From: Blastococcus sp. MG754426
GTDB taxonomy: Bacteria > Actinomycetota > Actinomycetes > Mycobacteriales > Geodermatophilaceae
DNA: 37,329 nucleotides
Assembly: GCF_021699055.1 (NCBI RefSeq)
Contig: NZ_SSXC01000038.1
Coordinates: 1 to 37,329, forward strand
Reading direction: 5' to 3'
Made by a program: the position numbers and the translations under genes. Below the pieces are notes generated by a model. It saw only the letters and a program-made list of their open reading frames with translations. It was not told the DNA's origin and made no database searches. Numbering within the stretch: position 1 is the stretch's first letter; each line of letters begins with the position of its first letter. This document shows positions 7,557-14,926 of this stretch, one piece after another.

Positions 7557-8818
7557 GGACCCTCCAGCCGGGCCCAGTCCGCGGCCATCGCGAGACGCTG
7601 CGCGGTCGTCGGGTGGCTGCCGAAGAACCAGTGCCAGGCCGCCGGCGGGTCCGGGTCGCCGAGGTTGGTGCGGGCCAGCCGCTGCTGCATGTCGACGAAC
7701 GCCTCCGGGTCACGGGTGAGCTCGAGGGCGTGCAGGTCGGCGCGCTGCTCGATCTGCCGCGACACCAGGTTCTGGACCGGCGTGGCGAGCAGCCCGCCGG
7801 CGGACACGAGGAAGAGCAGCAGCGGCACGACCCGGGGGTCGCCGGGGGCCGCGGCACCGGCCCGGCGGAGCAGCGGCGTCCAGCTCAGCAGCCAGCCGAG
7901 CAGCGCGGTGGCCGCCCCTGCGCCCAGCGCACCCATGAGCGTGCCGGTGAGCACGTCGTCGGCGGCGACGTGACCCAGCTCGTGCGCGACGATCGACTCG
8001 ATCTCGCCGTCGGGCAGCTCTCCGAGGAGGGTGTCGTAGACGACGATCCGCCGCGTGGAGCCGAAGCCCGAGACGTAGGCGTTCAGCGCCGTCGTCCGCC
8101 GGGAGGCGTCGGAGACCAGCACGTCCTGCACCGGGGTGCCGTTCTCCTCGGCGAGGGCGAGCAGGTCGCTGCGGAGCTCCCCCGCCGGCAACGGCTCGAA
8201 GCTGTTGAAGGCCGGCTCGATGACCACCGGGTAGAGGAACGACCCCACGACCACCAGGCCGGCCGCGGCCGCCCCGGCCCACGCCCACCAGCTGCGCGGA
8301 GCCCGGCGGACGAGCCAGAGGAGGGCCAGCACCACCACGACGGTCAGCGCCGCGCTGATGGCGAGGGAGACCGCGACGTCGCGCAGCCACAACAGCCAGC
8401 TGCGGGTGGACAGGCCGTAGCTTCTGCGCACCGACTCGGCGTAGGCGGACACGGGCAGGGTGACCAGGCGCCCCAGCAGCAGGAGGACCGGCACCGCGAC
8501 CAGCACCTGCACCGGCCACCGGCCGCCGACCCGCGCACCCACGGCGCGCACGAGGCGGGCGCCCAGCGGGGTCAGCCCGAGCACCGCCGACACCGCCAGG
8601 CCCAGCACGAGGGAGAGCAGCGAGGCCGGCCGCAGGGCGTCCGCGAACGCCTCGGCGCGCGCGATCCGGTCGGGCTCCAGCCCGGCGGTCGGATCCGGTT
8701 CGGTGTACCCGCCCGGGGGTTCGGGCAGGACGGTCCACGGGGTCCGCACGGCGATGACGACGACGACGGCGATCCCCAGGAGGGCCGCGGTCACCAGGGC
8801 GACCCGGCGAGCGCTCAC
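7553..8818 (-). CDS. M48-family membrane zinc metalloprotease (Ste24/CAAX protease-like)
   Basis: This 421-aa integral membrane protease has the zinc motif HELGH at 279-283 and a downstream EQRAD segment that supplies the third ligand (Glu). Hydrophobic helices lie at the N terminus, in three or four segments before residue 220, and two flank the region between HELGH and EQRAD, the Ste24 layout rather than the shorter HtpX. Homologous enzymes cleave membrane or C-terminal substrates; bacterial substrates are mostly unknown. The GTG at 8818 has TAGGAT 7 nt upstream (leaderless). It is the first gene of a two-gene unit with pimB'. Confidence 0.88.
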   Translation of the reverse strand: MSARRVALVTAALLGIAVVVVIAVRTPWTVLPEPPGGYTEPDPTAGLEPDRIARAEAFADALRPASLLSLVLGLAVSAVLGLTPLGARLVRAVGARVGGRWPVQVLVAVPVLLLLGRLVTLPVSAYAESVRRSYGLSTRSWLLWLRDVAVSLAISAALTVVVVLALLWLVRRAPRSWWAWAGAAAAGLVVVGSFLYPVVIEPAFNSFEPLPAGELRSDLLALAEENGTPVQDVLVSDASRRTTALNAYVSGFGSTRRIVVYDTLLGELPDGEIESIVAHELGHVAADDVLTGTLMGALGAGAATALLGWLLSWTPLLRRAGAAAPGDPRVVPLLLFLVSAGGLLATPVQNLVSRQIEQRADLHALELTRDPEAFVDMQQRLARTNLGDPDPPAAWHWFFGSHPTTAQRLAMAADWARLEGP

Positions 8819-8825
8819 CCGGCCG

Positions 8826-8831
8826 ATCCTA
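8826..8831 (-). promoter_or_regulatory. -10 box TAGGAT, leaderless promoter of the M48 protease gene
   Basis: TAGGAT on the minus strand, a 7-nt spacer, then GTG. No ribosome site is present, as expected for a leaderless message. Confidence 0.6.
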
Positions 8832-8842
8832 GTGAGCCGGAC

Positions 8843-8884
8843 GAGGAGGGCCGGTGACCCCGGGTGGGGTCACCGGCCCTCCTC
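8843..8884 (-). terminator. Strong hairpin terminator downstream of the NlpC/P60 gene
   Basis: A perfect inverted repeat with 19-bp arms (8843-8861 with 8866-8884) and a 4-nt loop, about 100 nt past the NlpC/P60 stop codon. It sits just upstream of the next gene's promoter and should insulate the two units. The remaining bases 8885-8980 show no gene. Confidence 0.8.
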
Positions 8885-8980
8885 GCGGCCGCCGAGGCGC
8901 TCGGCCCACGATGGTGCGGGCCGGCTTCCGCGCCTCGGTCCGCTCCTCGCTCGCGCCTCGCTGCGGTGCTCCCGCGGCTG

Positions 8981-10051
8981 TCACCCGGCGATGCGCCGGG
9001 CGCTGTTGTAGCTCCCCATCGAGTCCAGGCTCGCCACCTTCACCGGCTGACCGGACGTCGACGCGTGCACCATCTGGCCGTTGCCGATGTACATGCCGAC
9101 GTGGCTGACCGGGCTGTAGAAGAACACCAGGTCACCCGGCTGCAGCTGGCTGCGCGAGACGGGCGTGCCCATCTGGCTCTGCGACCGGCTGGAGTGCGGC
9201 AGCGTCACACCCGCCGCGGCGTAGGCGTAGGAGGTCAGGCCCGAGCAGTCGAAGGCGTTCGGCCCACCGGCGCCCCAGACGTACGGGTCGCCGATCTGGG
9301 CGAGCGCGGTGTTCACCGCGACCTGGGCGGCCGAGCTCGGCGCGGTGACGGCGCTCGGCGCGGGCAGCGCGGCGCCGCCGTGCGCCCGGGCCACCTGCTC
9401 CTGCTGCGGCGTGGTGAGCGCCTCGTAGCGGCGCTGGTAGTCGGCGATCTTCGCCTCGAGCTCCTCCTGCTGGGCGGCGATCCGCGCCACCGTGCGCTCG
9501 GCGTCGGCGGCGGCCTCCGCTGCGGCGTCGCGGGACCGCTCCGCGTCCTCGGCGGCCTGCGACACCTCGCCGAGCACCGCGTTGGTGTGCCCGGCGATGG
9601 CGTCGAGGGTGCCGAGCTGGTCGACGAGGTCCTCGGCCGAGTCGCTGGTCAGCAGGGCGTCGAGCTGCGTCATGCCGCTGCCGGTGTAGGCGCTGCGGGC
9701 CAGTCTGCGGATGTGCCCGTCGAGGGAGCCGATCCGGGCCTCCGCCTCGGCAGCGGCCTCGCCGGCCGCCTCCGCCTCGTCCTGGTGGCGGGCGAGGACG
9801 ACGCGCGCCTCGTTGAGCTGCTCGGAGACCACCTCGAGCTCGTGGCTGGCCTCGGCCACCTGTGCGGCGACGTCGTCGGCACCGGGGACGGCCGATGCCG
9901 TGCCCGGGAGGGCGGTGACGGTCACGGCGGCGACGGCGGTGACCAGGAAGCCCGTGCGCACCGGGCCGAGGCGACGGGTGCGGGGGGTGCACCGGCCGGC
10001 GGTCCGGAGCTGTTCGGGGGCGTGCGTCAGCAGTGCGTGAGGGGTCGCCAC
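8981..10051 (-). CDS. Secreted NlpC/P60 peptidoglycan endopeptidase with coiled coil (RipA-like)
   Basis: This 356-aa secreted protein cuts stem peptides of peptidoglycan. It has a basic N terminus and a hydrophobic signal segment ending near ASA (about 30-55), a long Ala/Glu-rich coiled coil (about 60-230), a short linker, and a C-terminal NlpC/P60 domain. The catalytic residues are visible: C269 in FDCSGL, H317 in SHVGMYIG, H329 in MVHA. The GTG at 10051 follows GGAGAG at a 9-nt distance. The 5' region holds a c-di-AMP riboswitch and a promoter, linking wall hydrolysis to the wall-stress messenger. Mycobacteria have an NlpC/P60 gene (Rv2190c) at this place, from memory. The coiled coil probably restrains or recruits the enzyme at the division site (inference). 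Confidence 0.92.
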   Translation of the reverse strand: MATPHALLTHAPEQLRTAGRCTPRTRRLGPVRTGFLVTAVAAVTVTALPGTASAVPGADDVAAQVAEASHELEVVSEQLNEARVVLARHQDEAEAAGEAAAEAEARIGSLDGHIRRLARSAYTGSGMTQLDALLTSDSAEDLVDQLGTLDAIAGHTNAVLGEVSQAAEDAERSRDAAAEAAADAERTVARIAAQQEELEAKIADYQRRYEALTTPQQEQVARAHGGAALPAPSAVTAPSSAAQVAVNTALAQIGDPYVWGAGGPNAFDCSGLTSYAYAAAGVTLPHSSRSQSQMGTPVSRSQLQPGDLVFFYSPVSHVGMYIGNGQMVHASTSGQPVKVASLDSMGSYNSARRIAG

Positions 10052-10080
10052 GAGCGGCGGCTCTCCGTTTCTTCCTCTGC

Positions 10081-10240
10081 GACCGCCGACCGAGTTAGCT
10101 GACGGGTTCGGGCTGGGAAGACTGGCCCTATCCCCCGCGCACCGGCGGACCGGCTGCGGGAGAACTCACCCCAGGAGTGCGGTGGGTCCCCGGTACACCG
10201 TGGGCGCCAGTGGTGCGCGCCCGGCGGTGATTAGGCGGTG
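10081..10240 (-). ncRNA. c-di-AMP riboswitch (ydaO/yuaA leader)
   Basis: The minus-strand leader contains the conserved blocks of the actinobacterial ydaO class in the right order. These are an opening ACCGCC plus UAAUC near 10240-10228, a GGGGACCCAC block, a GGGGUGA block, and the hallmark CCGAACCCGUCAGCUAAC, followed by GUCGGCGGU whose last bases pair with the opening ACCGCC. The element ends about 30 nt before the NlpC/P60 start codon. In actinobacteria this class commonly precedes NlpC/P60 and Rpf genes and lowers their expression when c-di-AMP binds. No separate intrinsic terminator is obvious inside the leader, so control could act on translation or on Rho. Confidence 0.85.
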
Positions 10241-10293
10241 TCCGGTCGAGGCCATCCATCGACGGATGACGACCACCCGGCCGGACGGCGAGA

Positions 10294-10323
10294 ACCCTAA
10301 CGACCGTGATGCGTCCGTGACAA
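10294..10323 (-). promoter_or_regulatory. Promoter of the riboswitch-controlled NlpC/P60 gene
   Basis: On the minus strand TTGTCA (10323-10318) and TAGGGT (10299-10294) are separated by 18 nt, a good SigA-type pair. The predicted start lies near 10287, some 45 nt before the riboswitch opens. This is the only promoter in the window with a clear -35. Confidence 0.65.
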
Positions 10324-10361
10324 ATGGTGGCCGGAGAAACCTGTGGGACGAGAGACCCCAG

Positions 10362-10395
10362 GTCAGGGGCACGCCTCGCCGCGGAGCCCCCTGAC
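10362..10395 (-). terminator. Candidate hairpin after the small Cys protein gene
   Basis: An imperfect inverted repeat: 10362-10370 pairs with 10386-10395 with one bulged base, 36 nt beyond the stop at 10431. It precedes the promoter of the next unit. Stem strength is moderate. Confidence 0.45.
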
Positions 10396-10430
10396 GCTGT
10401 GTGAGGGAGGCGGTCGGCGCAGGCCGGAGC

Positions 10431-10751
10431 TCAGCCCGTGCGCCGGCCATCGGACCGGCCGCCGCCGTGACCGCCGGCGCCGTCCGGGTGCCGCAGCGGG
10501 GGCACCAGCCCGCCCTCGGCGAGCGCCCGGACGGCCCGCCGCTCCACCTCGTCGAACTCCACCACCACACCCGGCGGTGGGACGACGACGTCTTCCGCGG
10601 CCGGGGCCGGGCCGCCGCGGGCGCGCCCGGCCATCGGGACGACGACCGGGTCGACCCCCTGCCACCCCGGTGGGGCCCCGAGCAGCACGGTCACCACGCA
10701 GTCGGCGCAGCCGGTCCCGCGGGCGGTGCAGGTGTCGCAGTCGATGAGCAT
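10431..10751 (-). CDS. Small conserved actinobacterial protein with two N-terminal Cys pairs
   Basis: This 106-aa protein starts at an ATG with GGAGAG about 9 nt upstream. The N terminus (IDCDTCTARGTGCADCVVTVLLG, split here as CDTC and GCADC) holds four cysteines in two CxxC pairs, which could bind zinc or an iron-sulfur cluster. A helical stretch EFDEVERRAVRALAEGGLVPPL lies near residue 65-85, and the tail is disordered and Gly/Arg-rich. Similar small proteins accompany NlpC/P60 genes in other actinobacteria (from memory). Function unknown; metal binding is inference. Confidence 0.65.
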   Translation of the reverse strand: MLIDCDTCTARGTGCADCVVTVLLGAPPGWQGVDPVVVPMAGRARGGPAPAAEDVVVPPPGVVVEFDEVERRAVRALAEGGLVPPLRHPDGAGGHGGGRSDGRRTG

Positions 10752-10827
10752 GGCGTTCTCTCCTCCGTGAGTCGCTGCGCACGCTAGGAGGAGGCACCGA
10801 CATTTCCGGCCACGGCGCCGGGCGGGG

Positions 10828-12579
10828 TCAGCTGCCCGCGTACTCCCAGTGCCACGGCTCCTCGCGCCCGTTGCCGGGATCGGCCCAGGTCGGGTGGAGG
10901 AAGCCGAAGCGGCCGGCGTTGGCCACCATCCAGGCGTACTGCGGCGTCCCGAAGGACTGGATGCCGCCGCACAGGTCCACCGCGAGCCCCCAGCCGTGGT
11001 TGCTCGTACCCGGGATCGCCGCCAGCGCCGGCTTCTCCCCGTAGAGCTTCACCTGGCCGGCGTAGGTGCGGTAGGAGTCGGTGATGCACAACGGGCGCCC
11101 GAAGTCCGCGGCGTAGGCCGCCGCCATGGCCCGGTAGGCCGCGGCCGCGTCGCACCGCAGCGTGTGCCCGCCGACGCCCAGCGGGCACATCGCGCTGGGC
11201 GGGATCAGGCCGTTCGGGTAGCCGCCCCAGGCCCGGCCGCCGTCGTAGCTGGGTGGGTAGACGGTGTTGCCGCACTCGGTCCGCAGCGCGCCACCGGACG
11301 GCTCCGGCACGGCGACGGGCGGTCGCTGGCCCAGGACCGGGCGGCCCACGCCGAGCACCTGGTCGCCCGGCAGCGTCCGCACCACCACCGCGCCGGCCCG
11401 GGCGTCGGCGGCGAGCATCGTCCGCTGGTCCAGCGCCAGGCCCACGTGCCCCAGCCCGGCCTCCGGCGAGCCGAGGAAGACCAGGTCCCCGGGGAGCACG
11501 TCGGCAGGGGCGACGGGGACCGTGCGCGCGAACAGCTCGCCCTGCGTCGCCGGCAGGGGGACCCCGCTCCGGCCGTAGACGGCCTGCACCAGGGCGCCGC
11601 AGTCCCAGGAGTCCGGCCCCGTCGTCCCGGGGGCGTAGGGCTGCCCGAGCGCCTCCATGGCGCTCCCGACCGCCGCCAGCGTCTCCGCGGGCAGCACGAG
11701 CAGCGAGGTGGGGCGGCCGGGCAGCTGGGCCACGCCGCGCTGGGCGCCACCCCCGCCCGCGCCCACCGGCACCAGGCTGCCGGGCAGGCCGCGCTCGGGG
11801 TCGCGCAGCGCGGACGCCGGCACCTCGGCCAGGCCCGCGGCGCGCAGCTGCTCGACGTAGGCCCGCCAGCTGGCCGCCGTCTGCTCGTTGACCGAGAGCT
11901 GCTCCCGCTGCAGCTGGGCCAGCTGGCCGTCGACGACGGCGAGCGCGTCACCGAGCTCGGCCGTGACCGCCTCGGCCGCCGCCTCCAGCTCGGCCACCCG
12001 CGCGCCCACCTCGTCGGCCCGCGCCCGGGCCTGGTCGAGCGCGGCCTGGGCCCGCGCCTGCTCGTCCAGCGCGCCGCGCCGGTGGCCCTCGGCCACACCG
12101 ATCACCCGGGCGGCGTGCGCGTCCACCACGTCGAGGAACCCCAGCCCGGAGAGCACCTCCCCCGGGTCGCCGCCGTTCAGCAGCAGGGTCAGCGGCGTGA
12201 GGGCGCCACCGTCCCGGTAGACGGCGGCCGCGTAGTCGGCCACCTCCCGCTGGTGCCCGGCCAGCACGCCCTGCGCCTCGTCGAGGAGCGCCTGCGCCTC
12301 GTCGACCTCCTGCTGCGCAGCGGCGAGCGCGTCGCGGGCGGCGACCACCTCGGCCTGGCGGGCCCGGAGCTCGTCCTGGACCTCCGCGGCGCGCTGCTGC
12401 AGCCGGTCGAGGTCGCGGCTCTCCAGCACCCCGGAGGTGCCGCCGGGCTGGTCGCTGGGCGCGGCGAGGGCAGGACCGGCCGGGAGCACCACCGCGCACG
12501 TCGCGAGGACCGCGAGGGCCACGACCCCCGCCCGCCACCGGGACCGGCCGGACGGGTGCGCCCAGGAGCGCGCGGGCAT
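10828..12579 (-). CDS. Secreted coiled-coil / NlpC-P60-like / VanY D,D-carboxypeptidase fusion
   Basis: This 583-aa exported protein combines three parts. A twin-arginine-poor Sec-like signal (about 14-40) is followed by an Ala-rich coiled coil (about 50-270). An NlpC/P60-like domain (about 300-450) keeps C327 (in WDCGAL) and the His of GHVGLAL, but the usual third residue (His in MVHA) is Ala in MLAAD. A VanY/M15B domain (about 470-583) has SYRTYAGQ, zinc ligands H528 and D535 in SNHGWGLAVD, and H577 in EPWHWEY. The VanY part looks active and would trim D-Ala from stem peptides or cleave related bonds. The ATG at 12579 was chosen for its TGGAGGTGG ribosome site; the longer open frame upstream lacks coding character. 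Four extra Cys in the VanY part may form disulfides. Confidence 0.85.
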   Translation of the reverse strand: MPARSWAHPSGRSRWRAGVVALAVLATCAVVLPAGPALAAPSDQPGGTSGVLESRDLDRLQQRAAEVQDELRARQAEVVAARDALAAAQQEVDEAQALLDEAQGVLAGHQREVADYAAAVYRDGGALTPLTLLLNGGDPGEVLSGLGFLDVVDAHAARVIGVAEGHRRGALDEQARAQAALDQARARADEVGARVAELEAAAEAVTAELGDALAVVDGQLAQLQREQLSVNEQTAASWRAYVEQLRAAGLAEVPASALRDPERGLPGSLVPVGAGGGGAQRGVAQLPGRPTSLLVLPAETLAAVGSAMEALGQPYAPGTTGPDSWDCGALVQAVYGRSGVPLPATQGELFARTVPVAPADVLPGDLVFLGSPEAGLGHVGLALDQRTMLAADARAGAVVVRTLPGDQVLGVGRPVLGQRPPVAVPEPSGGALRTECGNTVYPPSYDGGRAWGGYPNGLIPPSAMCPLGVGGHTLRCDAAAAYRAMAAAYAADFGRPLCITDSYRTYAGQVKLYGEKPALAAIPGTSNHGWGLAVDLCGGIQSFGTPQYAWMVANAGRFGFLHPTWADPGNGREEPWHWEYAGS

Positions 12580-12799
12580 CGCCGACCACCTCCAGGAACG
12601 GGCCGTGTCGCGCGGGCGGCGACGGGCGCTGGCAGTGCATGGTGTCCCGTCCGGGGGTGGAAAGCCAGGCGGTGGCCCCGCCGGGCTGCCTGCTCCCCCC
12701 GGTCGGGCGGCGCCGGACCCCCTGCCCGGGGGGTGCGGCGAGCGGGTCGGGGCGGTCGGCTGCCCGGCGCGCGTCCCCCGGACTGTCAGCACCCCGACC

Positions 12800-12805
12800 T
12801 AGCGT
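12800..12805 (+). promoter_or_regulatory. -10 box TAGCGT, leaderless promoter of the DEDD exonuclease gene
   Basis: TAGCGT, a 7-nt spacer, then GTG at 12813. No ribosome site. The rest of the 233-bp divergent gap (12580-12812) is GC-rich and shows only the ribosome site of the minus-strand gene. Confidence 0.6.
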
Positions 12806-12812
12806 CCGCGCC

Positions 12813-14594
12813 GTGGCACCTCCCCCCGCACCCCCGCGCTACCAGCAGGTCTCGATCGACGAGGTCGGGACGCCGCTGGCGCAGGTGACGTTCGTCGTCG
12901 TCGACCTGGAGACCACCGGCGGCTCGCCGAAGGACAGCGCCATCACCGAGATCGGCGCGGTACGCGTCCGCGGCGGCCAGGTGCTCGGGGAGTTCCAGAC
13001 GCTCGTGGACCCGGGCCACGAGATCCCGCCCTACATCAGCGTCCTCACCGGCATCACCTCGACGATGGTCGCCACGGCCCCCCGGATCGGTGCCGTGCTC
13101 CCGGCCTTCCTGGAGTTCGCCCGCGGCGCGGTCCTCGTCGCGCACAACGCCCCCTTCGACCTCGGCTTCCTCAAGGCTGCGTGCGCCGAGAACGCGATGG
13201 CGTGGCCGGCGGCCGCCTCCGTCGACACCGCCGTCCTCGCCCGGCGGCTGCTCAGCCGGGACGAGGTGCCCAACTGCAAGCTGGCCACCCTGGCCCCGTA
13301 CTTCTCGGCCACCACCTCGCCCACGCACCGGGCCCTGGACGACGCACGGGCCACCGTCGACGTGCTGCACGGCCTCTTCGAGCGGCTGGGGCCGCTGGGG
13401 GTCACCACCCTGGAGGAGCTGACCGGGCTCACCCGGCAGGTCGACCCCGAGCGCCGGCGGAAGCGGCACCTGGCCGACGAGGTGCCGCACGGCCCCGGCG
13501 TCTACCTGTTCCGCGGCCCGAAGGACGAGCCGCTGTACGTGGGCACCTCCGGTGACCTGCGCAGCCGGGTCCGCAGCTACTTCACCTCCGGCGAGCAGCG
13601 CAGCCGGATCACCGAGATGGTCGGCCTCGCCCAGCGGGTGGAGGCGATCCCCTGCGCCCACGCGCTCGAGGCGGCGGTCCGCGAGCTGCGCCTGATCGCG
13701 CGGCACAAGCCGCGCTACAACCGCCGGTCCCGCTTCCCCGAGCGGGCGCTGTGGGTCCGGCTCACCGAGGAGCCCTTCCCCCGGCTGTCGGTGGTGCGGC
13801 GGGTGCGCCCCGAGGCCGGCGTGTTCCTCGGGCCGTTCCCCGACCGCCGCGCCGCGGACGCTGCGGTGGCCGCCGTCCACGAGGTGCTGCCGCTGCGGCA
13901 GTGCACCGCCCGGCTGTCCCCCCGCACCCCGGTGAGCGCCTGCGTCCTGGCCGAGATGGGGCGCTGCGGCGCGCCCTGCACCGGCGCGCAGTCGGTACCC
14001 GAGTACGCCGGGGTGGCGGCCGTCTTCGCCGCGGCCGTCGGCCACGACCCCCGCCCCCTGCTCGGCCCGCTGCTGGACCGGGTGGATCGCCTGGCGGCCG
14101 AGGAGCGCTACGAGGACGCCGCCGTGCTGCGCGACCGGGTGGCGGTGCTGGTCCGGGCCGTCCGGCGGCGGCAACGGCTGGCATCCCTGGCGGCCGTCCC
14201 CGAGCTGGTGCTGGCCCGCCCCGACGGCCAGGGCGGCTGGGAGCTCTCCGTCGTCCGGTACGGGCGCCTCGCCGCCGCCGGCAACGCGCCGCGGGGCAGC
14301 ACCGTCCGCAGCGTGCTGCCGGGCCTCCTGGCGACGGCGGAGACCGTGCCCGGCGCCGACGCCGAGCAGCCGACGTCGGTCGACGAGACCGAGCTCGTCC
14401 TGCGCTGGCTGGAGAAGCCCGGCACCCGGCTGGTGCAGGTGACCGGCACCCTCGCCTGCGCGGCGCCCGGCACCGGCGCCTACAGCGGTTTCCTCGCACG
14501 CGTCGAGGCCGGTCGCGACGCGACCGACCCGTTCGCCGACGGGCGGTCGCTGGGCACCCGGGCCCGCCCGGAGCGGATAGCATCCCCGGCGTGA
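12813..14594 (+). CDS. DEDDh exonuclease fused to a UvrC-like GIY-YIG nuclease and UVR motif
   Basis: This 593-aa DNA-repair-type protein joins two nucleases. The N-terminal DnaQ-like 3'-5' exonuclease (about 25-185) shows D31 and E33 in DLETTGG, D116 in HNAPFD and H172...D177 in HRALDD. A GIY-YIG domain as in UvrC/Cho follows (about 225-310), with GVYLF, LYVGTSGDLRSRV and the EAAVRELRLI Glu segment. A UVR-like helix pair (RYEDAAVLRDRV, about 432) could contact UvrB. The C-terminal endonuclease half of UvrC is absent. Actinobacteria have such fusions at this locus (Rv2191, from memory). The GTG at 12813 is preferred over the earlier in-frame start because of the leaderless TAGCGT box and the loss of coding character upstream. 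Confidence 0.9.
   Translation: MAPPPAPPRYQQVSIDEVGTPLAQVTFVVVDLETTGGSPKDSAITEIGAVRVRGGQVLGEFQTLVDPGHEIPPYISVLTGITSTMVATAPRIGAVLPAFLEFARGAVLVAHNAPFDLGFLKAACAENAMAWPAAASVDTAVLARRLLSRDEVPNCKLATLAPYFSATTSPTHRALDDARATVDVLHGLFERLGPLGVTTLEELTGLTRQVDPERRRKRHLADEVPHGPGVYLFRGPKDEPLYVGTSGDLRSRVRSYFTSGEQRSRITEMVGLAQRVEAIPCAHALEAAVRELRLIARHKPRYNRRSRFPERALWVRLTEEPFPRLSVVRRVRPEAGVFLGPFPDRRAADAAVAAVHEVLPLRQCTARLSPRTPVSACVLAEMGRCGAPCTGAQSVPEYAGVAAVFAAAVGHDPRPLLGPLLDRVDRLAAEERYEDAAVLRDRVAVLVRAVRRRQRLASLAAVPELVLARPDGQGGWELSVVRYGRLAAAGNAPRGSTVRSVLPGLLATAETVPGADAEQPTSVDETELVLRWLEKPGTRLVQVTGTLACAAPGTGAYSGFLARVEAGRDATDPFADGRSLGTRARPERIASPA
14578..14583 (+). promoter_or_regulatory. -10 box TAGCAT inside the 3' end of the DEDD gene
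   Basis: TAGCAT, 7 nt, then GTG at 14591. It lies within the last codons of the preceding gene and could give the RAM-domain gene its own leaderless message. Confidence 0.5.
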
Positions 14595-14878
14595 TCACCG
14601 CCATCGTGATGATCGACGCCGCCACCGACTCGATCGCCGAGGTCGCGCAGGCCGTCGCCGAGCTCGACGGGGTCAGCGAGGTCTACTCCGTCGCCGGTGA
14701 GGCCGATCTGATCGCCGTCGTCCGCGTCCGCGAGTTCGAGCAGGTCGCCGAGGTCATCGCCGGCCGGATCAACAAGGTCCCCGGGGTGGAGGACACCGAC
14801 ACCCACATCGCCTTCCGCGCGTACTCCCGGCACGACCTGGAGGCGGCGTTCTCCATCGGGTTCGACACCGACGTCTGA
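14591..14878 (+). CDS. Stand-alone Lrp/AsnC ligand-binding (RAM) domain protein
   Basis: This 95-aa protein is a lone alpha-beta RAM domain, the effector-binding part of Lrp/AsnC regulators. It shows the pattern TAIVMIDAATDSIAEVAQAV, then GVSEVYSVAGEADLIAVVRV, then a helix and a final strand. No helix-turn-helix is present, so it cannot bind DNA on its own. Such proteins form dimers or larger rings that bind amino acids. GTG overlaps the DEDD gene stop as GTGA, and a TAGCAT box lies 7 nt upstream. It is convergent with trpD, which makes an amino-acid-sensing role tempting but unproven. A weak 5-bp-stem hairpin (14894-14909) lies in the gap. Confidence 0.88.
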   Translation: MITAIVMIDAATDSIAEVAQAVAELDGVSEVYSVAGEADLIAVVRVREFEQVAEVIAGRINKVPGVEDTDTHIAFRAYSRHDLEAAFSIGFDTDV

Positions 14879-14926
14879 CGAAGGGTCCTCCTCCCCCGCG
14901 AGCTCGGGGCGAGCCTCTGGAAGCGC

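Noticed and set aside
8885-8980. CTCGC-rich stretches here and at 6345-6394 as copies of one repeat
   Set aside because: They share only short CTCGC/GCTCGC runs, and I could not align them over a useful length by eye; a self-comparison of the genome would be needed.
12580-12812. Second c-di-AMP riboswitch before the NlpC-VanY gene
   Set aside because: The hallmark CCGAACCCGUCAGCUAAC block and the GGGGUGA block are not found on the minus strand of this gap.
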